This document shows positions 38,468 to 45,386 of a DNA stretch of 64,000 nt, piece after piece. Position 1 is the first letter of the stretch, and every line of letters starts with the position of its first letter. The DNA lies in assembly GCF_030056735.1 (NCBI RefSeq), contig NZ_JASHKN010000004.1, positions 339,412 to 403,411 of the forward strand, written 5' to 3'. Under the pieces are notes generated by a model, which was not told where the DNA came from, did no database searches, and was given only the letters and a program-made list of their open reading frames with translations. Both the position numbers and the translations under genes were made by a program. The DNA is from Rhodococcus sp. IEGM 1409. Its GTDB lineage: Bacteria > Actinomycetota > Actinomycetes > Mycobacteriales > Mycobacteriaceae.

Positions 38468-39817
38468 TCATGGACGGGCACTTTCGGAGAGGGGTAAGTC
38501 CGCGTCGGGTTCTGGAGGATGGTCGTGGGTTTCGCCATTCCGGAGCTGCATCCAGTGCCGCAACCGTTCGGTGATGGCTCGCTCGTATCCGCCGGTGGTG
38601 GGTTGGTAGAAGGTCTGCCGGGGCATTCCGTCAGGGAAGTAGTTCGCGCCGGAGAAGCCGGTCTCGGTGTCGGGATCGTACTGGTAGCCGTCGCCGTAGC
38701 CGAGGTCTTTCATGAGGCGGGTCGGGGCGTTGAGGATGTGCGCGGGCGGCATCAGCGATCCGGTAAGTTTCGCAGCGGCGCGTGCCTTGGTGAATCCGCG
38801 GTACACGCCGATCGACTTCGGTGCTGTTGCGAGGTATATGACCGCTTGCGCGATGGCGAGTTCTCCCTCGGGAGAGCCGAGGCGTTCGTAGACGTCCCAG
38901 GCGGCGAGGGCTTGTTGGACGGCGTTCGGGTCGGCCATGCCGATGTCCTCGGTGGCGAATCGGGTGATGCGGCGGGCGATGAACAGGGGGTCTTCGCCGC
39001 CGTCGAGCATCCGTGCCAACCAGTACAGGGCGGCATCGGGGTCGGAGCCGCGCATCGACTTGTGGAGCGCGGAGATGAGGTTGTAGTGGCCTTCCTGCGT
39101 TTTGTCGTACAACGGTGCCCGTTTCTGCACGGCTGCAGCTAGGGCGGCCGAATCGACGGGTCCGGGCAGGGCGTGCACCTGCTCGATCATGTTCAGCAGG
39201 TACCGCCCGTCGCCGTCCGCCATTGCGATCAGCGCCTGGCGTGCGGCACCGGTCAGCGGTAGTGGTTGAGCGATGAGCGCTTCCGCGCGGGTAATGAGGG
39301 TGCTGAGCGCGGCGTCGTCAAGACGCTTCAAAACGAAGACCTGGCTGCGGGAGAGCAGTGCGCCGTTGAGTTCGAAGCTGGGGTTCTCGGTGGTTGCGCC
39401 GACGAGAACGATGGTGCCGTCTTCGACGTAGGGAAGGAACGAGTCCTGCTGGGCGCGGTTGAAGCGATGGATCTCGTCGACGAAGAGCAGCGTGCCCTGA
39501 CCGACCTCTCGCCGGCGCTGCGCCGCGCTGAACACTTTGCGGAGGTCCGCGACGCCGGAGAACGTAGCAGAGAGGGGTTCGAACGCGAGATCGGTCGCTT
39601 CCGCGAGGAGCCGAGCGATCGTCGTCTTCCCGCACCCGGGCGGCCCCCACAACACCATCGACACAAGCCGCTGCGCGTTGACCATCCGCCCGATCGGGGC
39701 GTCCGCCGCAAGAAGGTGATCCTGCCCGACGACGTCCCGCACGGCGCGCGGCCGTAGCCGGTCAGCCAGTGGCCGCGAGGCGTCGTCGATCTCGAAAAGC
39801 GACGGCTCCTCGCTCAC
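38468..39817 (-). CDS. rarA: RarA/MgsA-like AAA+ ATPase
   Basis: 449 residues, clamp-loader-like ATPase of the RarA (MgsA/WRNIP1) family acting at stalled replication forks. Walker A GPPGCGKT (residues 58-65), Walker B LLFVDEIHRF (about 111-117), sensor ATTENPSFELN, SRSQVFVLKRL, and the C-terminal tetramerisation region (YNLISALHKSMRGSDPDAALYWLARMLDGGEDP). The sequence type (ATFSGVADLRKVF, LPYVEDGTIVLVG, FYQPTTGGYERAITERLRHW) is closer to what I recall from alphaproteobacterial RarA than from mycobacterial RarA (LSALSAGVKEVR, LLSAVEHR). It overlaps the upstream YjbR-like gene by 4 nt. Confidence 0.93.
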   Translation of the reverse strand: MSEEPSLFEIDDASRPLADRLRPRAVRDVVGQDHLLAADAPIGRMVNAQRLVSMVLWGPPGCGKTTIARLLAEATDLAFEPLSATFSGVADLRKVFSAAQRRREVGQGTLLFVDEIHRFNRAQQDSFLPYVEDGTIVLVGATTENPSFELNGALLSRSQVFVLKRLDDAALSTLITRAEALIAQPLPLTGAARQALIAMADGDGRYLLNMIEQVHALPGPVDSAALAAAVQKRAPLYDKTQEGHYNLISALHKSMRGSDPDAALYWLARMLDGGEDPLFIARRITRFATEDIGMADPNAVQQALAAWDVYERLGSPEGELAIAQAVIYLATAPKSIGVYRGFTKARAAAKLTGSLMPPAHILNAPTRLMKDLGYGDGYQYDPDTETGFSGANYFPDGMPRQTFYQPTTGGYERAITERLRHWMQLRNGETHDHPPEPDADLPLSESARP

Positions 39818-40173
39818 GACTGCTGCTTCCGTGGGCGGTCGTCGGCGAGGTCGTGGGAATCGTGCACCAGGTCCTCGATCAGCTGCTTAGTAATCCCGGC
39901 GCCGGGCCCGATGGAGATCCAGTGCCGCTTGTCGAAATAGCGCGCGATCGTGACCGTGTCGAAGTCCCGACGGAGCGCACCCCCTCGGTACGGGTCGACC
40001 TTCACTGTGACGATCTGCAGGTCCGGATCATCTTCGGTGACGATGAGGAACACCTTGCCACGGACCTTCCACACATCAAGGTGCGGTGTGAACGGGCGCC
40101 CGCTGGTGACGTCCTCGAGCGATCCCGCGGTGTCGCGGGCATACTGCTGCAGCTGCGCGCCCGACAGCATCAT
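39814..40173 (-). CDS. MmcQ/YjbR family DNA-binding-like protein
   Basis: 119 residues of the MmcQ/YjbR (CyaY-like fold) family: LQQYARDTAGSLEDVTSGRPF, HLDVWKVRGKVFLIVTEDDP, VTVKVDPYRGGALRRDFDTV, YFDKRHWISIGPGAGITKQL, IEDLVHDSHDLAD. Family members are annotated as DNA-binding from structure, without a firm role. Start ATG-ATG at 40173; the stop overlaps the rarA ATG (ATGA), so the two are co-translated. The pairing with rarA is the only hint of function. Confidence 0.9.
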   Translation of the reverse strand: MMLSGAQLQQYARDTAGSLEDVTSGRPFTPHLDVWKVRGKVFLIVTEDDPDLQIVTVKVDPYRGGALRRDFDTVTIARYFDKRHWISIGPGAGITKQLIEDLVHDSHDLADDRPRKQQS

Positions 40174-40307
40174 TGTTCCCTCCGGCCGAAGGTCTGGGGA
40201 TCGACCAGGTGTTTCTGCACGGTCCCACCGGACGGATGCTCGAGCTCAGCGCCCGGAAGCTCACCGACTCGGCTCCGGGCGTGCTGTTGCAACGTGTCAC
40301 CATCCAT
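40170..40307 (-). pseudogene. N-terminal fragment of a second MmcQ/YjbR gene
   Basis: 45-codon frame with a strong Shine-Dalgarno (GAGGAGG, 7 nt before ATG 40307). Residues 1-27 (MDGDTLQQHARSRVGELPGA, then ELEHPSG) match the family N terminus, after which the sequence becomes unrelated (GTVQKHLVDPQTFGRREQ). The stop overlaps the ATG of the intact yjbR gene (ATGA). The fragment therefore may serve as a translated leader that couples initiation into yjbR-rarA. No C-terminal half is found nearby. Confidence 0.6.
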
Positions 40308-40352
40308 GCCCGACCTCCTCAAATCACTCGCCAGAACGTAACCGTCCCGGAT

Positions 40353-40372
40353 GTGCGTACAAAGGTACGCAC
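40353..40372. promoter_or_regulatory. Perfect palindromic candidate operator
   Basis: GTGCGTAC-aaag-GTACGCAC is a perfect 8-4-8 palindrome, centred about 55 bp upstream of the ATG of the yjbR fragment on the minus strand, a typical place for repressor binding over a promoter. It is not the mycobacterial LexA box (TCGAAC-N4-GTTCGA). Confidence 0.5.
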
Positions 40373-40836
40373 TTGGGCAGACATCGGAGGAGACCCTGCG
40401 CGATCCGCTCGAACCGAGATACGCAGACCCTGTGTGCAAGGCGCAAAACCCTGCAGACGTCGTCGACGCGCTCGTGGCCGCCACATGCGGCTCAACGGCC
40501 CCAACATTTGACGACAGCGGTTCTTCGCCGCTGCTGTCGGACGGCTCAGCTCGAGCGGTTGACGCGTTGATGTGGGGGGTGGTGGAGCTATCGCGCACTC
40601 CACGCGGACAGACCGCTTGATGAGGACATGGTGCGCAGTGCGTACCGAGCCCTTGTCAGCACCACCACTTCCGATTGTGCAGCCCCAGAGGAGCTTTCCC
40701 ACGGACCATGCGGGCTTGTGCGGGAGTAGCCATTGGTACGGAAATTCCGTGAGTGCGGTGTCACCGATTAGGCTAGCGTGCTCCCAGTTGGTCAGCGCGT
40801 CGTGGGTCTAGGTGGTCACGCCATACTGGTCAACAT
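40373..40836. other. No gene recognised; possible remnant DNA
   Basis: About 460 bp between the yjbR-rarA promoter region and the alpha/beta hydrolase terminator. One plus-strand frame (ATG at 40351 inside the palindrome, to 40620, 89 codons) is open but shows no recognisable motif and its start is in the operator. The segment is less orderly in codon use than its neighbours. I see no tRNA, transposase or terminal repeats. Confidence 0.4.
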
Positions 40837-40872
40837 CGTATCGGCGTCCGACTTGCGCCGGACGCCGATACG
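40837..40872 (-). terminator. Terminator of the alpha/beta hydrolase gene
   Basis: A perfect 14-bp stem (CGTATCGGCGTCCG at 40837-40850 with CGGACGCCGATACG at 40859-40872) and an 8-nt loop, 9 bp beyond the hydrolase stop on the minus strand. It lacks a T-run, as many actinobacterial terminators do. Confidence 0.85.
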
Positions 40873-40881
40873 TGTTTCACG

Positions 40882-41664
40882 TCAGCTCACAGGAGCACCA
40901 GCACCCGCGCCGAGGTGGCGGGCGAAGAACCGAGCCGAACTGTCGCGCTCGTAGTCGGGCACCGGATAGTGCCTGCCCGAGTAGGCGTGCAGTGTCTTCT
41001 CCTTCGATCCGAAGGCATCGAACAACGCCACCCCTGACGTGCGGTCGTAATCCTTGTCGTCCCAAGGAATTCGGTACTCGACCGGGACGGTGAGCTTTCG
41101 TGCCGCTTCGATGACGGAGTCGTCCACAAAAACTCCACCGAAGCTCACGGCAGCGATCCTGGATTCGACCGGGGCCAACATCAGCCCGGTCACGACCCCT
41201 AACGACACGCCACCGAAGCCGATCGGAGCATCGGCGTCGACCTCGGGCAGCGCTTGCAGGGCGTCCAGGGTCGCCTGCCATTCCGGCACTGCACGCTCCG
41301 CCAGCGACCGGTTGTACTCGACGACGATCGGGGCGATTGGCTCGCGGGCGGCCCGGGCCTGATGGATCGCGTCGACCCACTGTTCGTCCTGTGTGTCCCG
41401 CGGCCGGTCACCGTGTCCGGGCGCGTCGATCGCGGCGACTGTGAAACCGTGGGAGCTCACGCTGTGCAGTGCACTGGCAACCAGTCCTGGTGCCTTCTTG
41501 TGCATGCCGCCGGAGTGCCCGGACAGCAGGAGTGGTGATCCGACAGATCCGGATGCGGGCGACCAGAGGACACCGGTGATGTCGTCCAGAACGAAATGGC
41601 GTTCGACGACACCGTTCGACGTTGTCTCGGAAGTGAATTCCATGGTCTGAGAATTGGATTGCAT
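40882..41664 (-). CDS. Alpha/beta hydrolase (dienelactone-hydrolase-like)
   Basis: 260 residues, alpha/beta-hydrolase fold. The nucleophile elbow is GGVSLG with Ser154. LLLSGHSGGMHKK near residue 50 is the oxyanion region, and AAIDAPGHGDRP near 80 follows. A late Asp (LFDAFGSKEKTLHAYSGRHYP) with His in the SGRHYP segment supplies the rest of the triad. AAAGGT lies about 7 nt before ATG 41664. A 19-codon leader ORF with a strong ribosome site ends 46 nt upstream, so expression may depend on leader translation. Substrate unknown. Confidence 0.9.
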   Translation of the reverse strand: MQSNSQTMEFTSETTSNGVVERHFVLDDITGVLWSPASGSVGSPLLLSGHSGGMHKKAPGLVASALHSVSSHGFTVAAIDAPGHGDRPRDTQDEQWVDAIHQARAAREPIAPIVVEYNRSLAERAVPEWQATLDALQALPEVDADAPIGFGGVSLGVVTGLMLAPVESRIAAVSFGGVFVDDSVIEAARKLTVPVEYRIPWDDKDYDRTSGVALFDAFGSKEKTLHAYSGRHYPVPDYERDSSARFFARHLGAGAGAPVS

Positions 41665-41710
41665 GGTGTTACCTTTCGGGATTGCCTGGTTGAGGCGCTC
41701 CCGGCGACAC

Positions 41711-41770
41711 CTACGTCAATCGCCGATCCGTGAACACGAGTGGGAGCACCCACATGGTTACTGCGTTCAT
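41711..41770 (-). CDS. Candidate 19-residue leader peptide
   Basis: Small ORF reading MNAVTMWVLPLVFTDRRLT, preceded by an excellent Shine-Dalgarno (AGGAGGTGA, 5 nt before the ATG). It lies 33 nt downstream of the predicted transcription start and 46 nt upstream of the hydrolase ATG. A short hairpin can form across its stop (GGCGA/TCGCC). The short hydrophobic composition and position fit an upstream ORF that senses ribosome stalling. I do not recognise the peptide from a named attenuator family. Confidence 0.5.
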   Translation of the reverse strand: MNAVTMWVLPLVFTDRRLT

Positions 41771-41809
41771 AGGTCTCACCTCCTGGCGTGTTGTCACGGT
41801 CTCGCACAA

Positions 41810-41838
41810 GCTATCAACCCGAACCGAAGCCCGTCCAA
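41810..41838 (-). promoter_or_regulatory. Predicted promoter of leader-hydrolase unit
   Basis: On the minus strand TTGGAC (41838-41833) and GATAGC (41815-41810) are 17 bp apart. AAAAT (41845-41841) sits two bases upstream of the -35, reminiscent of the AT-rich element next to WhiB7-controlled promoters. The latter point is suggestive only. Confidence 0.45.
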
Positions 41839-41865
41839 TCATTTTCCAGCCCACCGATCCGAGGG

Positions 41866-42384
41866 TCATACCCGCGATCGGTCGACGCTCGCGCGGACGG
41901 CACGGATGTAGCGCCGCGTGACAAACGCTTGAACTCGGCGCCCGATCGGAGCGCCGAGACGCACCCACCACGTTCCAGGCTTGGAGAACGCGACGATCTC
42001 GATGAGAACCTCTTTGGTGGTCTCGTCGAACTGGACGACAAACAGTTCTTCGCCGCATTCGGGGTGGCCTGCGCGGGTTCCGTACGCGAAGCCTTTCCGA
42101 TTGGGTTCGTCGACGACGTAGACGATCCGAACTGGGATAGCCACCGGACCGAGTCCGAAAGTCGCATCGTGACCCGCCACCGCGGTCGGGGCTGCCGTAC
42201 GGACGGTCAAACCGGCTCCGCGGTGCATTCCCCAATTCGAGACGGTCTTGACGGCGACCTCGAAATCCTCACGTCCGGATCCGACCGTCGCGCTCTCGTG
42301 AACGTGGTGATAGCCGGCTGGGAGAACGCCTGACGTTGCGCCCACCTCGAGGTACGTCAGCCCGCCCGGGCTGGAAGCCATCAT
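41866..42384 (-). CDS. DUF1990 family protein
   Basis: About 172 residues. Family features are YHHVHESATVGSGREDFEVA, VKTVSNWGMHRGAGLTV, PVRIVYVVDEPNRKGFAYGT, AGHPECGEELFVVQFDE and SKPGTWWVRLGAPIGRRVQ. The fold is thought to resemble START-like or polyketide-cyclase domains; function unknown. Start at the ATG-ATG pair (42384 or 42381), overlapping the stop of the VOC gene by 4 nt. Last gene of a TetR-VOC-DUF1990 operon. Confidence 0.85.
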   Translation of the reverse strand: MMASSPGGLTYLEVGATSGVLPAGYHHVHESATVGSGREDFEVAVKTVSNWGMHRGAGLTVRTAAPTAVAGHDATFGLGPVAIPVRIVYVVDEPNRKGFAYGTRAGHPECGEELFVVQFDETTKEVLIEIVAFSKPGTWWVRLGAPIGRRVQAFVTRRYIRAVRASVDRSRV

Positions 42385-42740
42385 TGATCGCGTCGGTGGC
42401 TGAGGATGTTGATCACGTGCCCGTCGGGGTCGGCAGCGAAGAACCTGCGCACACCCCACGGCTCCTCCGTGACGGGATAGACGATGGTGTCGCCGCGCTG
42501 CACCGCGGCCTCGTACGCCGCATCAAGGTCGTCCACCTCGACGGAGACGTCCGGCACTACGGGCGCATGAGCATCGTGCGTCATGACACTGATCTGCACG
42601 GACGGATCCGTCGGCGAAGCCAACGTCACGATCCACCCGTGATCCATCACAACTTCGAGGCCCAGCACTTCGGTGTAGAAGCGCTGCGCGGCCTCGAGAG
42701 AACTACTCGACAGATCCGAAACAATCCGCGTAACGGTCAT
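42381..42740 (-). CDS. VOC (glyoxalase/bleomycin resistance) family protein
   Basis: 119 residues with two beta-alpha-beta-beta-beta modules: MTVTRIVSDLSSSSLEAAQRF with YTEVLGLEVVMDHG, then VSVEVDDLDAAYEAAVQRGD and FFAADPDGHVINIL. The terminal Glu of many metal-binding members is replaced here by Asn/Ile (HVINIL), so metal catalysis is doubtful and a binding role is possible. ATG at 42740 is 10 bp after the TetR gene, and the stop overlaps DUF1990. Confidence 0.88.
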   Translation of the reverse strand: MTVTRIVSDLSSSSLEAAQRFYTEVLGLEVVMDHGWIVTLASPTDPSVQISVMTHDAHAPVVPDVSVEVDDLDAAYEAAVQRGDTIVYPVTEEPWGVRRFFAADPDGHVINILSHRRDQ

Positions 42741-42750
42741 GTCCCGCAGG

Positions 42751-43392
42751 CTACGCCGCCGCTGGAGTCCACCGCGACTTGACGAGCCGCTCGATGTCAC
42801 CGGAAAGTTCGTCGCTGACGATTCCCGGAAGCAGGAGCTGCCACATCTCGTCGACACGATCCGGAAGGTCCGAGCGTCGGGTGAGAACGTTCGAAACAAG
42901 CTGTACTCCGGTGAATGCCGAGGGCATGAACCTGCCGAACGATTCTGCGCTGACCGATTTCCGGATTTCACCTTCCGCCTGAGCTCTGGCGGTGAGATCG
43001 GTGATTGCCGAGATCCATTCGGCGTACGGTTCCACCGGTCCCTCGTACGTGCTCAGTTCCAGCGTGAGACGAATGCCCGCGCGAACTATCGGCTCGTCCA
43101 CGATCTGGCGCGCCATTTCGTGCGTGAGCATGATCATTTGTTCCAACGGGTTCTTGCCCGTCGCGGAAATCGCCTGCACCGATTCGATCGAGAGCCGATG
43201 TTGTTCGGCAATGATGAATTGCGCGAGCTCGTCCTTCGACGCGAAATGGAAATACAACGCGCCCTTGGTAGTACCGGCCCCCGAGACTATGTCGGCCATG
43301 CTGGTGCTGCCGTAACCAGTCTTCTCGAACTGCGCGGCCGCGCCGGCAACGATTTGCTGCCGAGTCAGCTCGGCGCGTGCTTGCTTGACCAC
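42751..43392 (-). CDS. TetR-family regulator, ScbR/ArpA-like
   Basis: 213 residues. The N-terminal HTH reads TRQQIVAGAAAQFEKTGYGS, then TSMADIVSGAGTTKGALYFHF, SKDELAQFII, which is the pattern of gamma-butyrolactone-receptor-type regulators (ScbR, ArpA). The ligand domain is typical all-alpha and unassigned. GAGAGGG lies 6 nt before GTG 43392, which decides that start over longer frames. It leads a likely operon with VOC and DUF1990 genes. No butyrolactone synthase gene is in view, so signalling by that route is only suggested. Confidence 0.88.
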   Translation of the reverse strand: MVKQARAELTRQQIVAGAAAQFEKTGYGSTSMADIVSGAGTTKGALYFHFASKDELAQFIIAEQHRLSIESVQAISATGKNPLEQMIMLTHEMARQIVDEPIVRAGIRLTLELSTYEGPVEPYAEWISAITDLTARAQAEGEIRKSVSAESFGRFMPSAFTGVQLVSNVLTRRSDLPDRVDEMWQLLLPGIVSDELSGDIERLVKSRWTPAAA

Positions 43393-43552
43393 TGAAACCC
43401 TCTCGTCCCTCCAAAGGCCCCCACCCAGCAAACCCCACGGTTCGCGCCACACTGCAGCTATACCCAGAAACTTCGCAATTGCCCCACATTACCAGTGCTC
43501 CTTCTGCTGCTTCAATTCCGAATGCAACAAAAGTGCTGGTCAGACGTCCGAT

Positions 43553-44524
43553 CTAGGGGGAATCTCCTCTCCCCAACGTACTTTCGTCAACGCGCGCACG
43601 GTCCACCAACTCTCCGACAAGCAGCGTCAACTCCATCATCTGGTCCGTGATTTCATCACGCAACTGCGCAGCATCTGCTTCGGAAATCGCGCGGGACTTG
43701 GTATCGAAGGACATCAACAACTCGATATTGGTGCGCAGTGCAGTCAACGGAGCCAGAAGGTCCTGACCCGCTTCGGTGATCAGACTTCTCTGGCGCGCCC
43801 GCGATTCCGACAACGTCCCGAGCATCCGATTGAAACTGACTGTCAACGACGCCAACTCGTCGTCGCCGGTTACCGGGATCGGCGCAAGATCATCCGTTTC
43901 GGCAACTCGTCGGGTCGCCGCAGTGAGTCGCGAAATGGGCCGTAATCCTGTGCGTGCCACTGCATCTCCGGCCGCGTAGGCCAGCGCAATCCCAGCCGCA
44001 CCCAGTGCCGCCAACACCACAGCAAGCCGCTTGAGTACCGAACGTGTCGGCCCCAAGGATTGCGCGACAACCAGCGTCTGCCCGGCAACCGATGGCTCGA
44101 CAAGAATTCGATACGCATCGACGGTTGCGATTGTCTGCGACGAGTTCCCGTCGGCGATCGACCTGATGGCGTCCGCGCTCGTGCTGAACGGCGGCAGACC
44201 TGGAGTCGCGGTCACCAAAGCGCCGTCAGCAGTGAGAAGCCCTACCGCCTGGATAACCGCTGTATCCGCGCCGGCCGTCAATCCCAGAACCGGTGTGACA
44301 CCGCCGAAATTGACGGTGTCGGTGATCGCATCACTCGTACGCTCGAGCTGCCGGTCGACGTTGCCCTGCAAATACGCGTTGAACACGATGTAGACCGCCG
44401 ACGCCGACACGATCACCGCGATCGCCACCAGGCCTGCGGTCAGCAATTTCACGCGGGCATGGAGCGTCCGCACATGAATTCCCGATGGTTTTCGACGGCC
44501 CATTCCGGGAACCGGCACTCTCAT
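43553..44524 (-). CDS. Histidine-kinase-like protein lacking His and ATPase domain
   Basis: About 323 residues. One N-terminal membrane segment (KLLTAGLVAIAVIVSASAVYIVF split around residue 27-49), an extracytoplasmic domain (50-165), a second membrane segment (LKRLAVVLAALGAAGIALAY), HAMP (RPISRLTAATRRVAE) and a HisKA-like helix (RQRSLITEAGQDLLAPLTAL). In MprB-type kinases the last segment reads ...GHELRTPLT; here the phospho-acceptor His is Gln254 (CAG codon at 43763-43765). The protein ends about 70 residues later without any ATPase domain. No response regulator is adjacent. It could be a decaying gene or a signalling modulator. ATG at 44503 is an alternative start. Confidence 0.75.
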   Translation of the reverse strand: MRVPVPGMGRRKPSGIHVRTLHARVKLLTAGLVAIAVIVSASAVYIVFNAYLQGNVDRQLERTSDAITDTVNFGGVTPVLGLTAGADTAVIQAVGLLTADGALVTATPGLPPFSTSADAIRSIADGNSSQTIATVDAYRILVEPSVAGQTLVVAQSLGPTRSVLKRLAVVLAALGAAGIALAYAAGDAVARTGLRPISRLTAATRRVAETDDLAPIPVTGDDELASLTVSFNRMLGTLSESRARQRSLITEAGQDLLAPLTALRTNIELLMSFDTKSRAISEADAAQLRDEITDQMMELTLLVGELVDRARVDESTLGRGDSP

Positions 44525-44618
44525 GCGCGGTCCCGCGGTGCGGCGTCGAAAGATCCCAACATCCCTCCAGTATGGGTACGGAACCTTAGACGAACCTGAA
44601 GCGAACGCGATGTTCGCC

Positions 44619-45386
44619 TCATGGCTCCGATCCCCCACCGAAAGCCGTGAGCCAGTTCACCGCAGCGGCTTCGGTGTCGAGTGCCTCGACGGTCGCCGGG
44701 ATCGGTGGTCGCTCGACGACGATGACCGGGATCGACAGTTGCCTGGCGGCCGCAATCTTTGCGTACGTCTGTTCGCCGCCACTGTTCTTGGTGATCACGA
44801 CGTCGATGCCGTGATTGCGCATCAGATCGACTTCTGCTTCGACGTCGAATGGACCACGTGCGAGCAGCGATTGCGAGTGAGGCGGCAATGTCCCCGAAGG
44901 CGGATCGATCGAGCGCACGAGAAACGAGACGTTGTTCACGCGATCGAACGCCGCGACACCTTGCCTCCCGATCGTCAAGAATGCGCGTGAGCCGACCGTC
45001 GGCACCAGTTCTGCGGCGTGATCGAGATCGCGTACCGGAAACCACGTGTCGCCGGGATGCTCACGCCATGGCGGGCGTCGGTACATGGCGTACGGAACGG
45101 AATTCGCGAGGCAGGCTTCGGATGCATTTCTGGTGATGCGAGCGGCAAAGGGGTGCGTGGCGTCGAGCACCGCGCGAATACCGTTGGCCGACAACCACTC
45201 CGAGAGTCCTTCGACTCCCCCGAACCCGCCGATGCGCACTTCGCCCTCCGGCCAGCGAGGATCACGAACCCGGCCGGCCAGTGAGGTGACAACGTCGAGC
45301 TCGGCTGAACCGGCCAACCGAGATGCGATCGCTCGGCCCTCGCCCGTGCCTCCGAGTAGGAGTACGCGACGACCCGTCGGGATCAG
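44619..45386 (-). CDS. cobK: Precorrin-6A reductase
   Basis: About 255 residues; NADPH-dependent reduction of precorrin-6A to dihydro-precorrin-6. RRVLLLGGTGEGRAIASRLA is the nucleotide-binding start, followed by SLAGRVRDPRWPEGEVRIGG, LDATHPFAARITRNASEAC, FLTIGRQGVAAF and DVVITKNSGGEQTYAKI. The first TTG in frame (45317) would delete the nucleotide-binding motif. Upstream of it there is no ATG, GTG or TTG before the in-frame stop at 45399-45401. A CTG at 45386 overlapping the cobM stop (CTGA) is the best start. Last gene of cobL-cobM-cobK. Confidence 0.9.
   Translation of the reverse strand: MIPTGRRVLLLGGTGEGRAIASRLAGSAELDVVTSLAGRVRDPRWPEGEVRIGGFGGVEGLSEWLSANGIRAVLDATHPFAARITRNASEACLANSVPYAMYRRPPWREHPGDTWFPVRDLDHAAELVPTVGSRAFLTIGRQGVAAFDRVNNVSFLVRSIDPPSGTLPPHSQSLLARGPFDVEAEVDLMRNHGIDVVITKNSGGEQTYAKIAAARQLSIPVIVVERPPIPATVEALDTEAAAVNWLTAFGGGSEP

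Noticed and set aside
40351-40620. 89-codon plus-strand ORF with Cys-containing product
   Set aside because: The start lies inside the palindromic operator, there is no ribosome site, and no motif or family is recognisable. It is kept only as a note in the no-gene region.
40620-40836. Possible tRNA or insertion-sequence remnant after the yjbR fragment
   Set aside because: No cloverleaf can be drawn and no transposase fragment or terminal inverted repeat is visible.
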